From: Pseudoalteromonas sp. T1lg75
Lineage (GTDB): Bacteria > Pseudomonadota > Gammaproteobacteria > Enterobacterales > Alteromonadaceae
Length of the DNA: 64,000 bases
Assembly (NCBI RefSeq): GCF_002964705.1
Contig: NZ_PQCD01000022.1
Span: 229,619-293,618, forward strand
Reading direction: 5' to 3'
The first letter of the stretch is position 1. Each line of letters opens with the position of its first letter. This document shows positions 8,426-17,293 of this stretch, one piece after another. A program made the position numbers and the translations under genes. The notes beneath the pieces were generated by a model, which did no database searches, was not told where the DNA came from, and worked only from the letters and a program-made list of their open reading frames with translations.

Positions 8426-10189
8426 CTACTGACCCAGAGCAATGCCTTCACGTCGAGGATCGGCGCTGCCGTAGAGTTTGCCGTCAATCACCTCCACCGC
8501 ATGTAGGCCTGAGTTTAAGTCGCCGATGCGCACCTCATGGCCACGCAACTCAAATTGCGCCTTAAGCTTTGCCAATTCGGTGCCCTGCTCCAAGGTAGTC
8601 AGATCGTTGCGATTGGTCAGACGCGGCATATTAATGGCCTGCTGGGCCGTTAGTCCCCAATCGAGTACGCCGATGATGCTGTGCGCCACATAATTTATAA
8701 TACGGCTGCCGCCGGGAGAGCCTATCACCAGGCGCAGTGAGCCGTCGTCATTAAACACCATCACCGGTGCCATCGAGCTTCGGGGGCGCTTATTGCCCTC
8801 AACACGGTTTTGCACGTAGTTACCATCACGTTTAGGCGAGAGCGCAAAATCGGTGAGTTGGTTGTTTAACAAGTACCCATTAACCATCACGGTCGAGCCG
8901 AAGGCCATTTCAATTGAGGTGGTCATGGACACGGCATTGCCCTTGGCATCAACAATGGAAATATGGCTGGTATTTGGGAGCTCAAAAGCGTCATCCTCGG
9001 CATAGCTTAGACCCACAACCGGGTTACCATGACGCTGCTTTTGGTCGCGCTCACCGATAAGCGTCGCACGCTTGTCCAAATAAGCGGTGTCCATCAGGGC
9101 CTGAGTGGGGACAGGCTGAAAATCCGGGTCCGCCACATAGACATTACGGTCGGCAAAGGCCAACCGCGAGGCCTGAGTGAAATAATGCAGCGCCTCAGGG
9201 TCGTTAGCCGGGTACTGACTTAGGTTTTTGTGCTCCAGCAATTTTAGAATTTGCAGTACCGCCATACCGCCACTGCTCGGCGGCGCCATGGAGCACACGC
9301 GGTAACCATGGTAGCCAACGCAAATAGGAGCCCGTTCTTTGGCTTGATAAGCCTGAATATCCGCGGTGGTTAACAGCCCTGGTGCCACTTCACTATGCTG
9401 CACGGCATTGGCGATGGCGGCGGCGTTATCACCCTGATAAAACGCCGCAACGCCCTGCTCGGCCATCTGTCTATATAAGGCCGCCAGTTGCGGGTTTTTG
9501 CGAATGGTGCCCGCTGCAAGGGGCTCACCGCCGGGGAAAAAGTACTCGCTCGCCGCAGGTAATTTCTCAACGCCCGGGTTTATGCGTCGGGACAGCAGGT
9601 TATGCAGTCGCGAAGACACTTCGAACCCCTGCTCGGCTAAGGCAATGGCATCACCGAACAGCTCTTCCCAGGCCAGGGTGCCATATCTTGCATGCGCGTC
9701 GGCCAGGGCTTTCATCACCCCGGGTACGCCCACAGAGCGACCACCGACAACCGCATCTATCCAGCGTACCGCCTTGCCCTCGGCGTCAAGGAATAACTCA
9801 GGGGTAGCCGCCTGTGGTGCGGTTTCTCGACCATCAAAGGTGGTTAACTGACGCCCTTGACCGTCATAGTGCATAATAAAGGCACCGCCGCCTATGCCCG
9901 ATGATTGTGGCTCAACCAAGGTCAAGACCAATTGCACGGCAATGGCCGCATCGATGGCACTACCGCCTTTGGCCAAGACCGCTTCGCCGGCCCTTACCGC
10001 ATAGGGATTCGCGGCGGCGACCATGTACTTATCACCAACAACCTGGTGCTTAGTGACGATACTGGTGGTGGCTTCGGGTTCTCTATCAGCGAGTACCTGT
10101 TTGGTGACACCGGGTTGTTCTGTGGTAACGCAGCCGATAGTAAGAAAAAGAGAGGCTGCAAGGATCAGCAGGGATTTAGAAAAAGTCAT
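8426..10189 (-). CDS. ggt: Gamma-glutamyltransferase (glutathione hydrolase), exported
   Basis: Cleaves or transfers the gamma-glutamyl group of glutathione and related peptides in the periplasm or at the envelope. The chosen start (10189) gives 587 residues beginning MTFSKSLLILAASLFLTIGC, a signal peptide with a cysteine that could be a lipobox. Earlier in-frame ATGs at 10228 and 10207 would bury this signal. The family N-nucleophile threonine follows the autocleavage site in the NTSHISIVD segment. GSPGGSRIINYV and LNNQLTDF are also conserved. No terminator is clear. It fits the set of peptide-degrading exported enzymes in this window. Confidence 0.93.
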   Translation of the reverse strand: MTFSKSLLILAASLFLTIGCVTTEQPGVTKQVLADREPEATTSIVTKHQVVGDKYMVAAANPYAVRAGEAVLAKGGSAIDAAIAVQLVLTLVEPQSSGIGGGAFIMHYDGQGRQLTTFDGRETAPQAATPELFLDAEGKAVRWIDAVVGGRSVGVPGVMKALADAHARYGTLAWEELFGDAIALAEQGFEVSSRLHNLLSRRINPGVEKLPAASEYFFPGGEPLAAGTIRKNPQLAALYRQMAEQGVAAFYQGDNAAAIANAVQHSEVAPGLLTTADIQAYQAKERAPICVGYHGYRVCSMAPPSSGGMAVLQILKLLEHKNLSQYPANDPEALHYFTQASRLAFADRNVYVADPDFQPVPTQALMDTAYLDKRATLIGERDQKQRHGNPVVGLSYAEDDAFELPNTSHISIVDAKGNAVSMTTSIEMAFGSTVMVNGYLLNNQLTDFALSPKRDGNYVQNRVEGNKRPRSSMAPVMVFNDDGSLRLVIGSPGGSRIINYVAHSIIGVLDWGLTAQQAINMPRLTNRNDLTTLEQGTELAKLKAQFELRGHEVRIGDLNSGLHAVEVIDGKLYGSADPRREGIALGQ

Positions 10190-10238
10190 AAAAATGCCAG
10201 GGTCCATTGTCTTGTTTAAGATTGGCATCTTAAGGGAA

Positions 10239-10401
10239 ATACCAATTCACTTAAATAGCTAATCATTCTAGCGGGCTAAATATCATGCTCACTGTGTTGG
10301 GATTTTTCTATGTAGAATAACTACATAAGAAAAAACTCCGCCTTGTGAGCATATCATTTATCCAGCGCTATATCTGATCACATACTTAACAGAATTGGTA
10401 T
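10239..10401. repeat. MITE-like 163-bp palindromic repeat
   Basis: Ends are the inverted pair ATACCAATTC (10239-10248) / GAATTGGTAT (10392-10401). Inside, ATGCTCAC (10285-10292) pairs with GTGAGCAT (10345-10352), and a T-rich arm around 10302-10314 pairs with an A-rich arm around 10320-10335. The intervening segments are also roughly complementary, so the whole unit can fold into one long imperfect hairpin. It has no coding capacity. It lies between the divergent ggt and rhombosortase genes, where no terminator is needed, which supports a dispersed non-autonomous element. The family name is not known to me for certain. Only one copy is in this window. Confidence 0.7.
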
Positions 10402-10441
10402 AAACGGGCACAATACGCAAAAAATAATAGATTATCGCCCT

Positions 10442-11029
10442 ATGTTTCAATCCTTGTTTAAAAAGTCGACCCTGTTTGCGCCTTTAGCCCTGATCATATT
10501 CTGCACCCTGATCATGGTATTCGACCTTAACCCCCTGTTACAGTTTGATCGCGCTGACATTAATGAAGGGCAAATATACCGACTGCTCAGTGGCAATTTT
10601 AGTCACAGTAATGGTGCCCATTTATTAATGAATATGGCCGGGGTCGGTGCACTGTGGCTACTCCATGGTCACTTTTTTACGGTTCGCGGCTATTGGCTGG
10701 CGGTCGTGAGCATATCAGTGGGGTGCACCGGGCTTATTTATTTGTTTGCCGACAACATCGATATTTATGTGGGCCTAAGCGGCACCTTACACGGTTTATT
10801 AGTTTATGGCGCACTGAGGGATATTCGCAGCGGCGAGAAAACCGGTTACCTCTTGTTGTTAGGCGTATTGGTCAAGGTGGGCTATGAGCAGTTTATCGGC
10901 GCCAGTGCCGACTTAGAAACCCTCATCGCCTCCCGGGTGGCCATTGAAGCGCATTTATTTGGCGTTATAGGCGGTGTGGCGCTGGCCGCATTGCACTGGT
11001 TAAAGGCATCGCGCTCGCCAGTAAATTAG
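10442..11029 (+). CDS. rrtA: Rhombosortase-like rhomboid intramembrane serine protease
   Basis: 195 residues with about six membrane segments. The catalytic serine lies in GLSGTLHG (near residue 120) and the catalytic histidine in AIEAHLFGVIGG near the C-terminus, with the HLLMNMAG segment in an early helix. This size and the SGxLHG motif fit rhombosortase, the GlyGly-CTERM processing protease, rather than GlpG. Known family members cleave the C-terminal anchor of type II-secreted proteins. None of the proteins in this window shows a GlyGly-CTERM tail, so substrates must lie elsewhere. A strong terminator follows. A plain rhomboid is the alternative reading. Confidence 0.8.
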   Translation: MFQSLFKKSTLFAPLALIIFCTLIMVFDLNPLLQFDRADINEGQIYRLLSGNFSHSNGAHLLMNMAGVGALWLLHGHFFTVRGYWLAVVSISVGCTGLIYLFADNIDIYVGLSGTLHGLLVYGALRDIRSGEKTGYLLLLGVLVKVGYEQFIGASADLETLIASRVAIEAHLFGVIGGVALAALHWLKASRSPVN

Positions 11030-11048
11030 CTTATCTAGAGAAGCAAAT

Positions 11049-11079
11049 AAAAAAAGCCCGGGGAGACCCGGGCTTTTTT
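11049..11079. terminator. Bidirectional terminator between rrtA and the S9 peptidase gene
   Basis: GCCCGGG (11056-11062) pairs with CCCGGGC (11067-11073) across a GAGA loop, with A and T runs on the two sides. It serves the convergent genes ending at 11029 and 11100. Confidence 0.9.
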
Positions 11080-11099
11080 ATGCTGTTAACACTCAACCA

Positions 11100-13586
11100 C
11101 TATAGGTTTTCTTTAAACAGCTTATGGATACGACGGTATTCGTCTAACCAGCTTGAAGGTTGGATAAAGCCGTGCGGCTCCACAGGGAAGATGGCCGTCT
11201 CAAAGTTTTCTTTTTCCAGCTCGATAAAGCGCTGTACCAGACGCACTACGTCCTGGAAGAACACATTATCATCCACCATGGGCGCGTTGATCAGTAATGG
11301 CTTTTGTAGGCCCTCGGCGAAATAAATCGGCGAGCTACGCTCATAGGCGATGGGATCCACATCCGGATGGTTAAGGATGTTCGAGGTGTATGGCGCATTA
11401 TAATGAGCCCAGTCGCTGACCGGACGCAGTGCAGCACCGGCTTGGAATGCATCTGGCGCGGTGAATAGAGCCATAAAGGTCATAAAGCCACCGTATGAGC
11501 CACCATAGGTGCCCACGGCGCCGGTATCAACGTTGGCATGCTCAGCCATCCATTGAATACCGTCAAGCAAATCCTGGGTCTCCGGTGTACCCATCTGACG
11601 ATAAATGGCAGTACGCCAGTCACGGCCATAGCCTTTTGATGCCCGGTAATCCATATCCATGACCACATAGCCTTCACTGGCCAGTAATGAATGGAACATA
11701 AATTCACGGAAATAACCGGACCAACCAAAGTGTGAGTTTTGTAGATAACCGGCACCATGGTTGAAGATCACTGCCTTACGGGTCTTACCGCTTTCACCTT
11801 CTTGGTAGTCGCTTGGGTAATACACCTTGGCATACACAGGCTGCTCGCCGTGGCTTGATGGTACGGCAACAATTTGCGGCGCTACTAGTTTGGTGGCCTT
11901 AAACTGCTCGGATACCGTGTGAGTCAGTTGCGTTACCTCGGCCTTAGGGGCCGCGTCCATCACAAATAGCTCAGGTGGATTCATAATGGTCGAGTGCGTC
12001 AGCAACAGTTTGCTCTGATCCGGGCTAAGTACATAGTCCGTCATGCCGTTAAGGTCGGTCAGCGCTTCAACCTCACCGCCTTGTAACGCCAGGCGATAGA
12101 TTTCATAGATACCCGGGTGCTTTTTGTTACCCTTAAAGTACAGGTAGGCATCATCGTCGCTGAGCGTCAGGTTAGACACCTCAAATGCACCGCTGGTGCG
12201 CTGAGTCGCCTTACCATCGAGCGCCTTGGTATAGATATGACTGTAACCCGATTGCTCGGATAGGTAGTACAAGGTGTCACTGTTGTTGAACCAACCAAAA
12301 TCATTAAAGGTGTAGTTGACCCAGGCATCATCATGTAAACGGTGCTGATTAACCAGCTTTTTACCATTGAAATCAACGGTGGCAATCCAGCGGTCTTTGT
12401 TATCCCAGGCTTCCAGCATCACCGCGACCTGAGTACCGGCGTTGTTCCATTGGATAGCACTTTGATCCCAGCCCCAGTCCATCATCAAATTGATTTCACG
12501 GCGCTTCTTTTCAGATGTGTACTTTTTGCCTTCGCGGGCATAGTTTTCAGCCTTAACCTCGGCCAAAACATCTTCATCCCAACCTGGCAGGGTGTTATAG
12601 GTCAAGGTCGACTTTTGCTTGTTGTCCAGGTCGATATACACCAGTTCGGTTTCCTGCGGCTTGGCATCGGCCACTCGACGACGAGCCGGAACCGCATCGA
12701 TACCGGCATCATCGGTGATGTAGTTAGGCATGATATCGCCTTCACCACGCCAGCTGCGGGTGTCGGTTAGGGCCACAATAAGCTTGGTGCCATCCGGTGA
12801 TAGCTGGGCATCCACTAAGCGCTTGTTCTCGCCCAGGTAGATACTGGCATCGATGACCGAGTCATTTTCATCCATCAGCGCTTGTTGGCGTGCAGCGGCA
12901 TCTTTTTTATTCTTTAACTGCAAGGCCACATAGTCGATCAGCTTATGCTGCTCTTTGGCAATGTAGCTGGTCGGCTCGCTCACCTTCACCGGCGTGTCTT
13001 CAAGCTTAAGGTTCACTAGCTCGCTGCGCTGACCTGTGCTTAAATCAACCTGCATAAACAGGTTGCCGACTCTGTATACCAAAGAGTTATCATTTAAAAA
13101 CTGTGGCTTAGATTCAAAGGCAGAGGTCTTGGTAATTTGGATCAGGGTATTGTTAACCATGTCCTTAACAAAGATATCCCCTTCAAAAACATAAGCCTGA
13201 AGACGCTTATCTTTGCTCATGACCGCACCGTCAGCGCCCAGAGTATGAAGCTCTTTTAAAGGCACCACGACTGCATCGTCGCCAAGCACTTGAACATAAT
13301 GATCTCTTAGTTCATTGCCCTGCTGTTTCTGCTTATAGATCACCGCACCTGAGTCGGCGCGCCAAAATGCACCTTCGGGCTGATTACCCAACCAATCGGG
13401 ATGGGCCATCGCCTGCTCTAAGGTGATGGCAATAGAGCCTGGTTTAGCAGGAGTCGATACTTGTTGTTTTTCAATCGTGCTGGACTCAAGGCTAGTCGGA
13501 GCATCACTTTGTGACGCCGTACTTTGACAGCCCGCGAGGATAAAGCTAGAAGCAACGGTGGCCGCTAGCACAGTTTTATGAAACAT
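11100..13586 (-). CDS. S9-family (dipeptidyl-peptidase-like) serine peptidase, lipoprotein
   Basis: 828 residues from an ATG at 13586. The longer frame adds ten residues ahead of a clear lipoprotein signal, MFHKTVLAATVASSFILAGC, so the shorter start is preferred. The N-terminal half (about 60-560) is a beta-propeller of the DPPIV_N type. The C-terminal alpha/beta-hydrolase domain has the nucleophile in GTYGGSYGGFM, followed by an acidic residue near APMVDDNVFF and the histidine in VEPHGF. It should remove dipeptides or cleave short peptides at the cell envelope. It belongs with the other peptidases and peptide transporters in this window. Exact specificity cannot be read from sequence. Confidence 0.9.
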   Translation of the reverse strand: MFHKTVLAATVASSFILAGCQSTASQSDAPTSLESSTIEKQQVSTPAKPGSIAITLEQAMAHPDWLGNQPEGAFWRADSGAVIYKQKQQGNELRDHYVQVLGDDAVVVPLKELHTLGADGAVMSKDKRLQAYVFEGDIFVKDMVNNTLIQITKTSAFESKPQFLNDNSLVYRVGNLFMQVDLSTGQRSELVNLKLEDTPVKVSEPTSYIAKEQHKLIDYVALQLKNKKDAAARQQALMDENDSVIDASIYLGENKRLVDAQLSPDGTKLIVALTDTRSWRGEGDIMPNYITDDAGIDAVPARRRVADAKPQETELVYIDLDNKQKSTLTYNTLPGWDEDVLAEVKAENYAREGKKYTSEKKRREINLMMDWGWDQSAIQWNNAGTQVAVMLEAWDNKDRWIATVDFNGKKLVNQHRLHDDAWVNYTFNDFGWFNNSDTLYYLSEQSGYSHIYTKALDGKATQRTSGAFEVSNLTLSDDDAYLYFKGNKKHPGIYEIYRLALQGGEVEALTDLNGMTDYVLSPDQSKLLLTHSTIMNPPELFVMDAAPKAEVTQLTHTVSEQFKATKLVAPQIVAVPSSHGEQPVYAKVYYPSDYQEGESGKTRKAVIFNHGAGYLQNSHFGWSGYFREFMFHSLLASEGYVVMDMDYRASKGYGRDWRTAIYRQMGTPETQDLLDGIQWMAEHANVDTGAVGTYGGSYGGFMTFMALFTAPDAFQAGAALRPVSDWAHYNAPYTSNILNHPDVDPIAYERSSPIYFAEGLQKPLLINAPMVDDNVFFQDVVRLVQRFIELEKENFETAIFPVEPHGFIQPSSWLDEYRRIHKLFKENL

Positions 13587-13691
13587 AATTATTAGTATTG
13601 AAATTGCAGGTGCCAAGATTTAAGCAAAAACTCGACAATAAAGACAGGTGTTTTAGATTAAATACGCGCTTAACGAGGCGAATAACGGCAC

Positions 13692-13719
13692 AAAAAAAGG
13701 TCAGCAAGTGTTGCTGACC
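13692..13719 (-). terminator. Terminator after the exported phosphatase/nuclease gene
   Basis: Nine-base stem GGTCAGCAA (13699-13707) / TTGCTGACC (13711-13719). On the minus strand it is followed by a run of seven T. Confidence 0.85.
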
Positions 13720-13795
13720 AAAACTCTGCGCTAGCAATAAAACAAGCTATGAACCTGTTCCCTATAAATATAGACCATAATTTGAACAATTACGT

Positions 13796-15016
13796 TTATT
13801 CATTTGTAAGTATCTGCACATCCAGCCAAACCAGACGATGGTCCGAAGAGAGCCTCCTGTCGCGCACCAATTCATAACCTGCTTCGCCTTTTGCCGGCCA
13901 GTAAACGCCGCCTTCGAGCGCACGTAATCCCTGCTTAGAAGGCAGCACATAGTCGGCGCGAGCCTGCCAACTGGCGGTATAATACTTGGCGTATGACTCG
14001 GTTGCCGACTCGGCACCGCCTTTGCTCTGAGGCGTTACACTGCTGTCTACCTTAGGATGCTCTAAGACCTGATTAATGGCCGCGGGACGCGCCTTTGGCC
14101 CTTGCGGCGCTGCATTTAAATCACCGAGGATCACAAAGCGCCCCGCTCCTTGTAAACCGCCGCGGCGACCCTTGTCATCAATAAGGTAATCGGGGACATC
14201 CGTAGCGATATAGTCCGCCAATAGCTTAATCTCAGCAAAATTACGCAGACCATTTCTGTCTTCCGGGCCGTCAAACACAGGCGGCGTTGGATGCGAAGCG
14301 AGAATATGCAAACGCTGGCCGTTAATCGTCAATGGAATATCCCAAAACGACTTAGAACTTAGGCGTGCGGCCTGCCAGGTTTGTTGATCATAGAAGGCTT
14401 GGCCGTTCAGTGTAGGGCCCACAGCCCCCGTTTGCGTATGCCAGGGCAAATGTTGGAAGGTTCGCACCGCTTCGTTATCGATGGGAAAGCGGCTCAACAA
14501 CAGCATGCCGTATTGGCCGGGATAAAAGCCAAAACCATAGGCATCACCGGCTATGCCGCTTTTTTTGCCATCCCCATCAAAATCAAACTCACTGGCAACC
14601 CCGGTATTCACTGGTGCCGCATAGCTGTACTGGTAACTAATTCCCTGATACTCATCATGAGCCTGGCCGAGGAAATGTTGCTGAAATAACGCTGCATTTT
14701 TTTGCCAGTCAGCGGTGAAATCAAATTCATTGAGTAAAATCACATCCGGGCGCACGGCCTGAATAATGGTCGCAATATTATGGATTTGTGGGTGAGTGCC
14801 CTCGGCCAGTAACTGAGGCAATGGAGACTCGGTGAGTGAGGTAAAGTGTTTACTGTAATTAGAGCCGTCCATACTCACATTAAAGGTTGCGATGCGTATG
14901 CTCGGCGCTGACTGTGAGGCCTGAGATTGAAGCGCCGAAGAGGTGTTGGCGCTCACAGCGCCAGCGCTGATCAATAACGTGCTGACAAGAGAAAAAGCCC
15001 GACATTGTACTTTCAT
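13796..15016 (-). CDS. Endonuclease/exonuclease/phosphatase-family exported protein
   Basis: 406 residues from an ATG at 15016, which places a signal peptide (MKVQCRAFSLVSTLLISAGAV, cleavage near VSA) at the N-terminus. An ATG three codons upstream is possible. The EEP fold is shown by IRIATFNVSMDG, VILLNEFDF (metal-binding Glu), ILASHPTPP, FVILGDLNAAP and the terminal SSDHRLVWLDV with the catalytic Asp-His. Family members cleave phosphodiester or phosphomonoester bonds in nucleic acids, sphingolipids or inositol phosphates, so the substrate is open. It is likely periplasmic or secreted and monocistronic. No GlyGly-CTERM or sorting tail is present. Confidence 0.85.
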   Translation of the reverse strand: MKVQCRAFSLVSTLLISAGAVSANTSSALQSQASQSAPSIRIATFNVSMDGSNYSKHFTSLTESPLPQLLAEGTHPQIHNIATIIQAVRPDVILLNEFDFTADWQKNAALFQQHFLGQAHDEYQGISYQYSYAAPVNTGVASEFDFDGDGKKSGIAGDAYGFGFYPGQYGMLLLSRFPIDNEAVRTFQHLPWHTQTGAVGPTLNGQAFYDQQTWQAARLSSKSFWDIPLTINGQRLHILASHPTPPVFDGPEDRNGLRNFAEIKLLADYIATDVPDYLIDDKGRRGGLQGAGRFVILGDLNAAPQGPKARPAAINQVLEHPKVDSSVTPQSKGGAESATESYAKYYTASWQARADYVLPSKQGLRALEGGVYWPAKGEAGYELVRDRRLSSDHRLVWLDVQILTNE

Positions 15017-15128
15017 ACTGGGTTCCATATAAGCTGACGAAAGAAGGCTTGTACCCATGAAACTATTAAAATTGGTACAAGGCCATTATGGTAGCAGCTA
15101 AGGCTTTGACTTTGTAATTAAAAGAGGT

Positions 15129-15156
15129 AAAAAAACCGAGCAGTTGCTCGGTTTTT
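15129..15156 (-). terminator. Terminator after purK
   Basis: ACCGAGCA (15135-15142) pairs with TGCTCGGT across a GT turn, flanked by A and T runs. Confidence 0.85.
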
Positions 15157-15178
15157 ATGGATTCACCTAAATTATCGC

Positions 15179-16318
15179 TTAATTTAGAATAAGTCGCTGA
15201 GCCATGGCTGCAACCCCAGGATAATGCTCCTCGGGAAGGTGCTCTGCTAACTCTGCCAGGCGCTGACCCAGAGCATGCAAGGTATCTGCACTGACATTAA
15301 TATGACCCATCTTACGACCCGGCTTCACACCCTTGCCATACCAATGGCTACGGGTTTGTGCAACGCTTAGCACCTCGGCCGGAATAGCCGCCTGACCCAG
15401 CACATTGATCATCGCACTTGGGCGCAATAACTCGGTATCGCCTAAAGGAAGACCGGCTACGGCACGCACATGGTTTTCAAACTGACAGCTGTAGGCACCC
15501 TGTTGCGTCCAGTGCCCTGAGTTGTGCACGCGAGGGGCTATTTCGTTAACGAGAAGCTGGCCGTCGACGTCGAAGAACTCAATGGCCAATACCCCAACAT
15601 AGTCAAGCTCATTAGCCAATTTGCGATAGGCATCAATGGCTTGCTGCTGCACACTGTCATTTACCAAACCGGCCACCGACAGAGTCAGTACACCATTGGT
15701 ATGTTCGTTTTCGGTTACCGGATAGATGGCCAGGTTGCCTTGGTGGTCTCGGGCACCAATCACAGATACTTCGCGCTCAAACGGGATCATCTTTTCGCAA
15801 ATAATGCTGTGATGCGCATCCTTTTGTAAAAACTCGACCATTTCAGCCCAGATAGTGTCCGCATCCGCGGCGTCTTTTAGGCGCCATTGACCCTTACCAT
15901 CGTATCCCGCTTGACAGGTTTTAATCACCAAAGGTAACGACAACTCGGTGATGGCTTTATCGAAGTGGCTGCGCTCGGTTACCAACACATAAGGTGCGCT
16001 CGGAACACCGGCACGCTCCAACAAGGCTTTCTCTTTGGCACGATCACCACCACAGGCAATGGCCTCTTTCCCTGGGAAGAACTTACCACTTTGCTCACAC
16101 AGGGCTAATACATCAGCAGGAATGTGTTCGAATTCGGCGGTAATGCGTTCGCTCTCGGCAATCGCCTGCTCCAGTGTTAAGCCATAATTTTCACCTGTAA
16201 CAGGGTGAACGACCTGCTTTGACCCTACATCATAGGCATAGATATGAATATCCAAGGGGGCACCAACCAGCGCCATCATTCTCGCTAACTGTCCGGCCCC
16301 AAGCACTAACATTTTCAT
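15179..16318 (-). CDS. purK: 5-(carboxyamino)imidazole ribonucleotide synthase
   Basis: Carboxylates aminoimidazole ribonucleotide with bicarbonate and ATP in de novo purine synthesis; PurE then rearranges the product. The 379 residues match the family (about 355-380), with N-terminal LGAGQLARMM, ATP-grasp segments KTCQAGYDGKGQW and CEKMIPFEREVSVI, and the metal-binding NEIAPRVHNSGHWT. It lies 13 bases downstream of purE on the same strand, giving the usual purEK operon with a terminator after it. No PurR-like box was recognised upstream of purE. Confidence 0.97.
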   Translation of the reverse strand: MKMLVLGAGQLARMMALVGAPLDIHIYAYDVGSKQVVHPVTGENYGLTLEQAIAESERITAEFEHIPADVLALCEQSGKFFPGKEAIACGGDRAKEKALLERAGVPSAPYVLVTERSHFDKAITELSLPLVIKTCQAGYDGKGQWRLKDAADADTIWAEMVEFLQKDAHHSIICEKMIPFEREVSVIGARDHQGNLAIYPVTENEHTNGVLTLSVAGLVNDSVQQQAIDAYRKLANELDYVGVLAIEFFDVDGQLLVNEIAPRVHNSGHWTQQGAYSCQFENHVRAVAGLPLGDTELLRPSAMINVLGQAAIPAEVLSVAQTRSHWYGKGVKPGRKMGHINVSADTLHALGQRLAELAEHLPEEHYPGVAAMAQRLILN

Positions 16319-16331
16319 TGAAGCCTACCCC

Positions 16332-16814
16332 TTATTCAGCTGGGTTAGGGTTAGCTAAAACGGTATCGGTTTGCTCTTTGCGGAAAGCATCGATTTTTGC
16401 CAATAACTCTGGCTGCTGACAACCTAAGATTTGTGCCGCTAACAAACCGGCATTGGCGGCACCCGGATCACCAATGGCTAAGGTGCCCACGGCTACGCCC
16501 TTAGGCATTTGGCAAATAGATAGCAAGGAATCAACACCGTTTAGGGCTTTAGATTTTACCGGTACGCCTAATACAGGCAATGAAGTGAAGGCAGCAGCCA
16601 TACCCGGTAGGTGAGCCGCACCGCCGGCACCGGCGATAATGACCTTGATGCCACGCTCGGCAGCCGATGAGGCATAGTCTGCCAATAATTGAGGAGTACG
16701 GTGTGCCGATACCACCTTGGTTTCATAGTCAATGCCAAATTTATCCAACATATCCGCTGCATGTTGCATAGTGGGCCAATCAGACTTGGAACCCATAATA
16801 ATACCTACTTTCAT
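16332..16814 (-). CDS. purE: N5-carboxyaminoimidazole ribonucleotide mutase
   Basis: Moves the carboxyl group of N5-CAIR to carbon 4, the step after PurK. 160 residues from the ATG at 16814, supported by GAGGAG six bases upstream; the frame extends six more codons but without a ribosome site. Family landmarks are [20 protein letters not shown] and [14 protein letters not shown]. It is the first gene of the purEK operon. Confidence 0.97.
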   Translation of the reverse strand: MKVGIIMGSKSDWPTMQHAADMLDKFGIDYETKVVSAHRTPQLLADYASSAAERGIKVIIAGAGGAAHLPGMAAAFTSLPVLGVPVKSKALNGVDSLLSICQMPKGVAVGTLAIGDPGAANAGLLAAQILGCQQPELLAKIDAFRKEQTDTVLANPNPAE

Positions 16815-16995
16815 TGTTACTCCTCGGGTCAATAACGATACTAGTTTAACTGCAGTTTACCCGCGCCGGCGCCAAGCACAATTGACTTGAGGGGTACGCC
16901 AGCACACCGCGGTTGGCCATTTGCCAACATAAGTTGCGGCGCATTATACAAAAAAGCCAGCTAAAAAGCATGCCAAGTTGGCGGATAAAATGGTG

Positions 16996-17208
16996 TTATC
17001 CGGACTTGCTATTTTGACCCGATGCGTTAGCGTCTCGCCACGCCCTTAGCGTCTCTTTGGGGCCTAAAATAAGCGTCAAGAGGGTTAAGCCGCCAGGCAG
17101 TAAAATTGCTTTGAGTATAGGACCTAGGATATAACTATAAAAAATGATAAATGGCATAAATAAGATATAGCCAAAAGCCCAGGTGGCAAGGTTAGTAATT
17201 GATTTCAT
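16996..17208 (-). CDS. Small membrane protein divergent from a TetR regulator
   Basis: 70 residues from the ATG at 17208, which has AAGGA eight bases upstream. Two hydrophobic stretches, AFGYILFMPFIIFYSYIL and LKAILLPGGLTLLTLILG, are followed by a polar tail with a GPKETLRAWRD segment. I do not recognise the family. It is divergent from the TetR-family gene at 17294, and the two 12-bp palindromes between them sit just upstream of its start, so it is the most likely target of that repressor. A membrane function induced by an unknown ligand is an inference. Confidence 0.7.
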   Translation of the reverse strand: MKSITNLATWAFGYILFMPFIIFYSYILGPILKAILLPGGLTLLTLILGPKETLRAWRDANASGQNSKSG

Positions 17209-17234
17209 GCTGTTTTCCTTAACGATTTTAAAAT

Positions 17235-17268
17235 TGAGCGCGCTCATTATAATTATTGAGCGCGCTCA
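17235..17268. promoter_or_regulatory. Twin TetR-type operators
   Basis: Two identical perfect palindromes, TGAGCGCGCTCA, at 17235-17246 and 17257-17268. Their centres are 22 bases (about two helical turns) apart, with an AT-rich TTATAATTAT spacer that could hold a -10 box. They lie in the divergent region between the small membrane gene and the TetR gene. The arrangement suggests two dimers bind on the same face of the DNA and control both genes. Confidence 0.75.
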
Positions 17269-17293
17269 TTTCTAGTTTTAAAACAGGTGTTTT

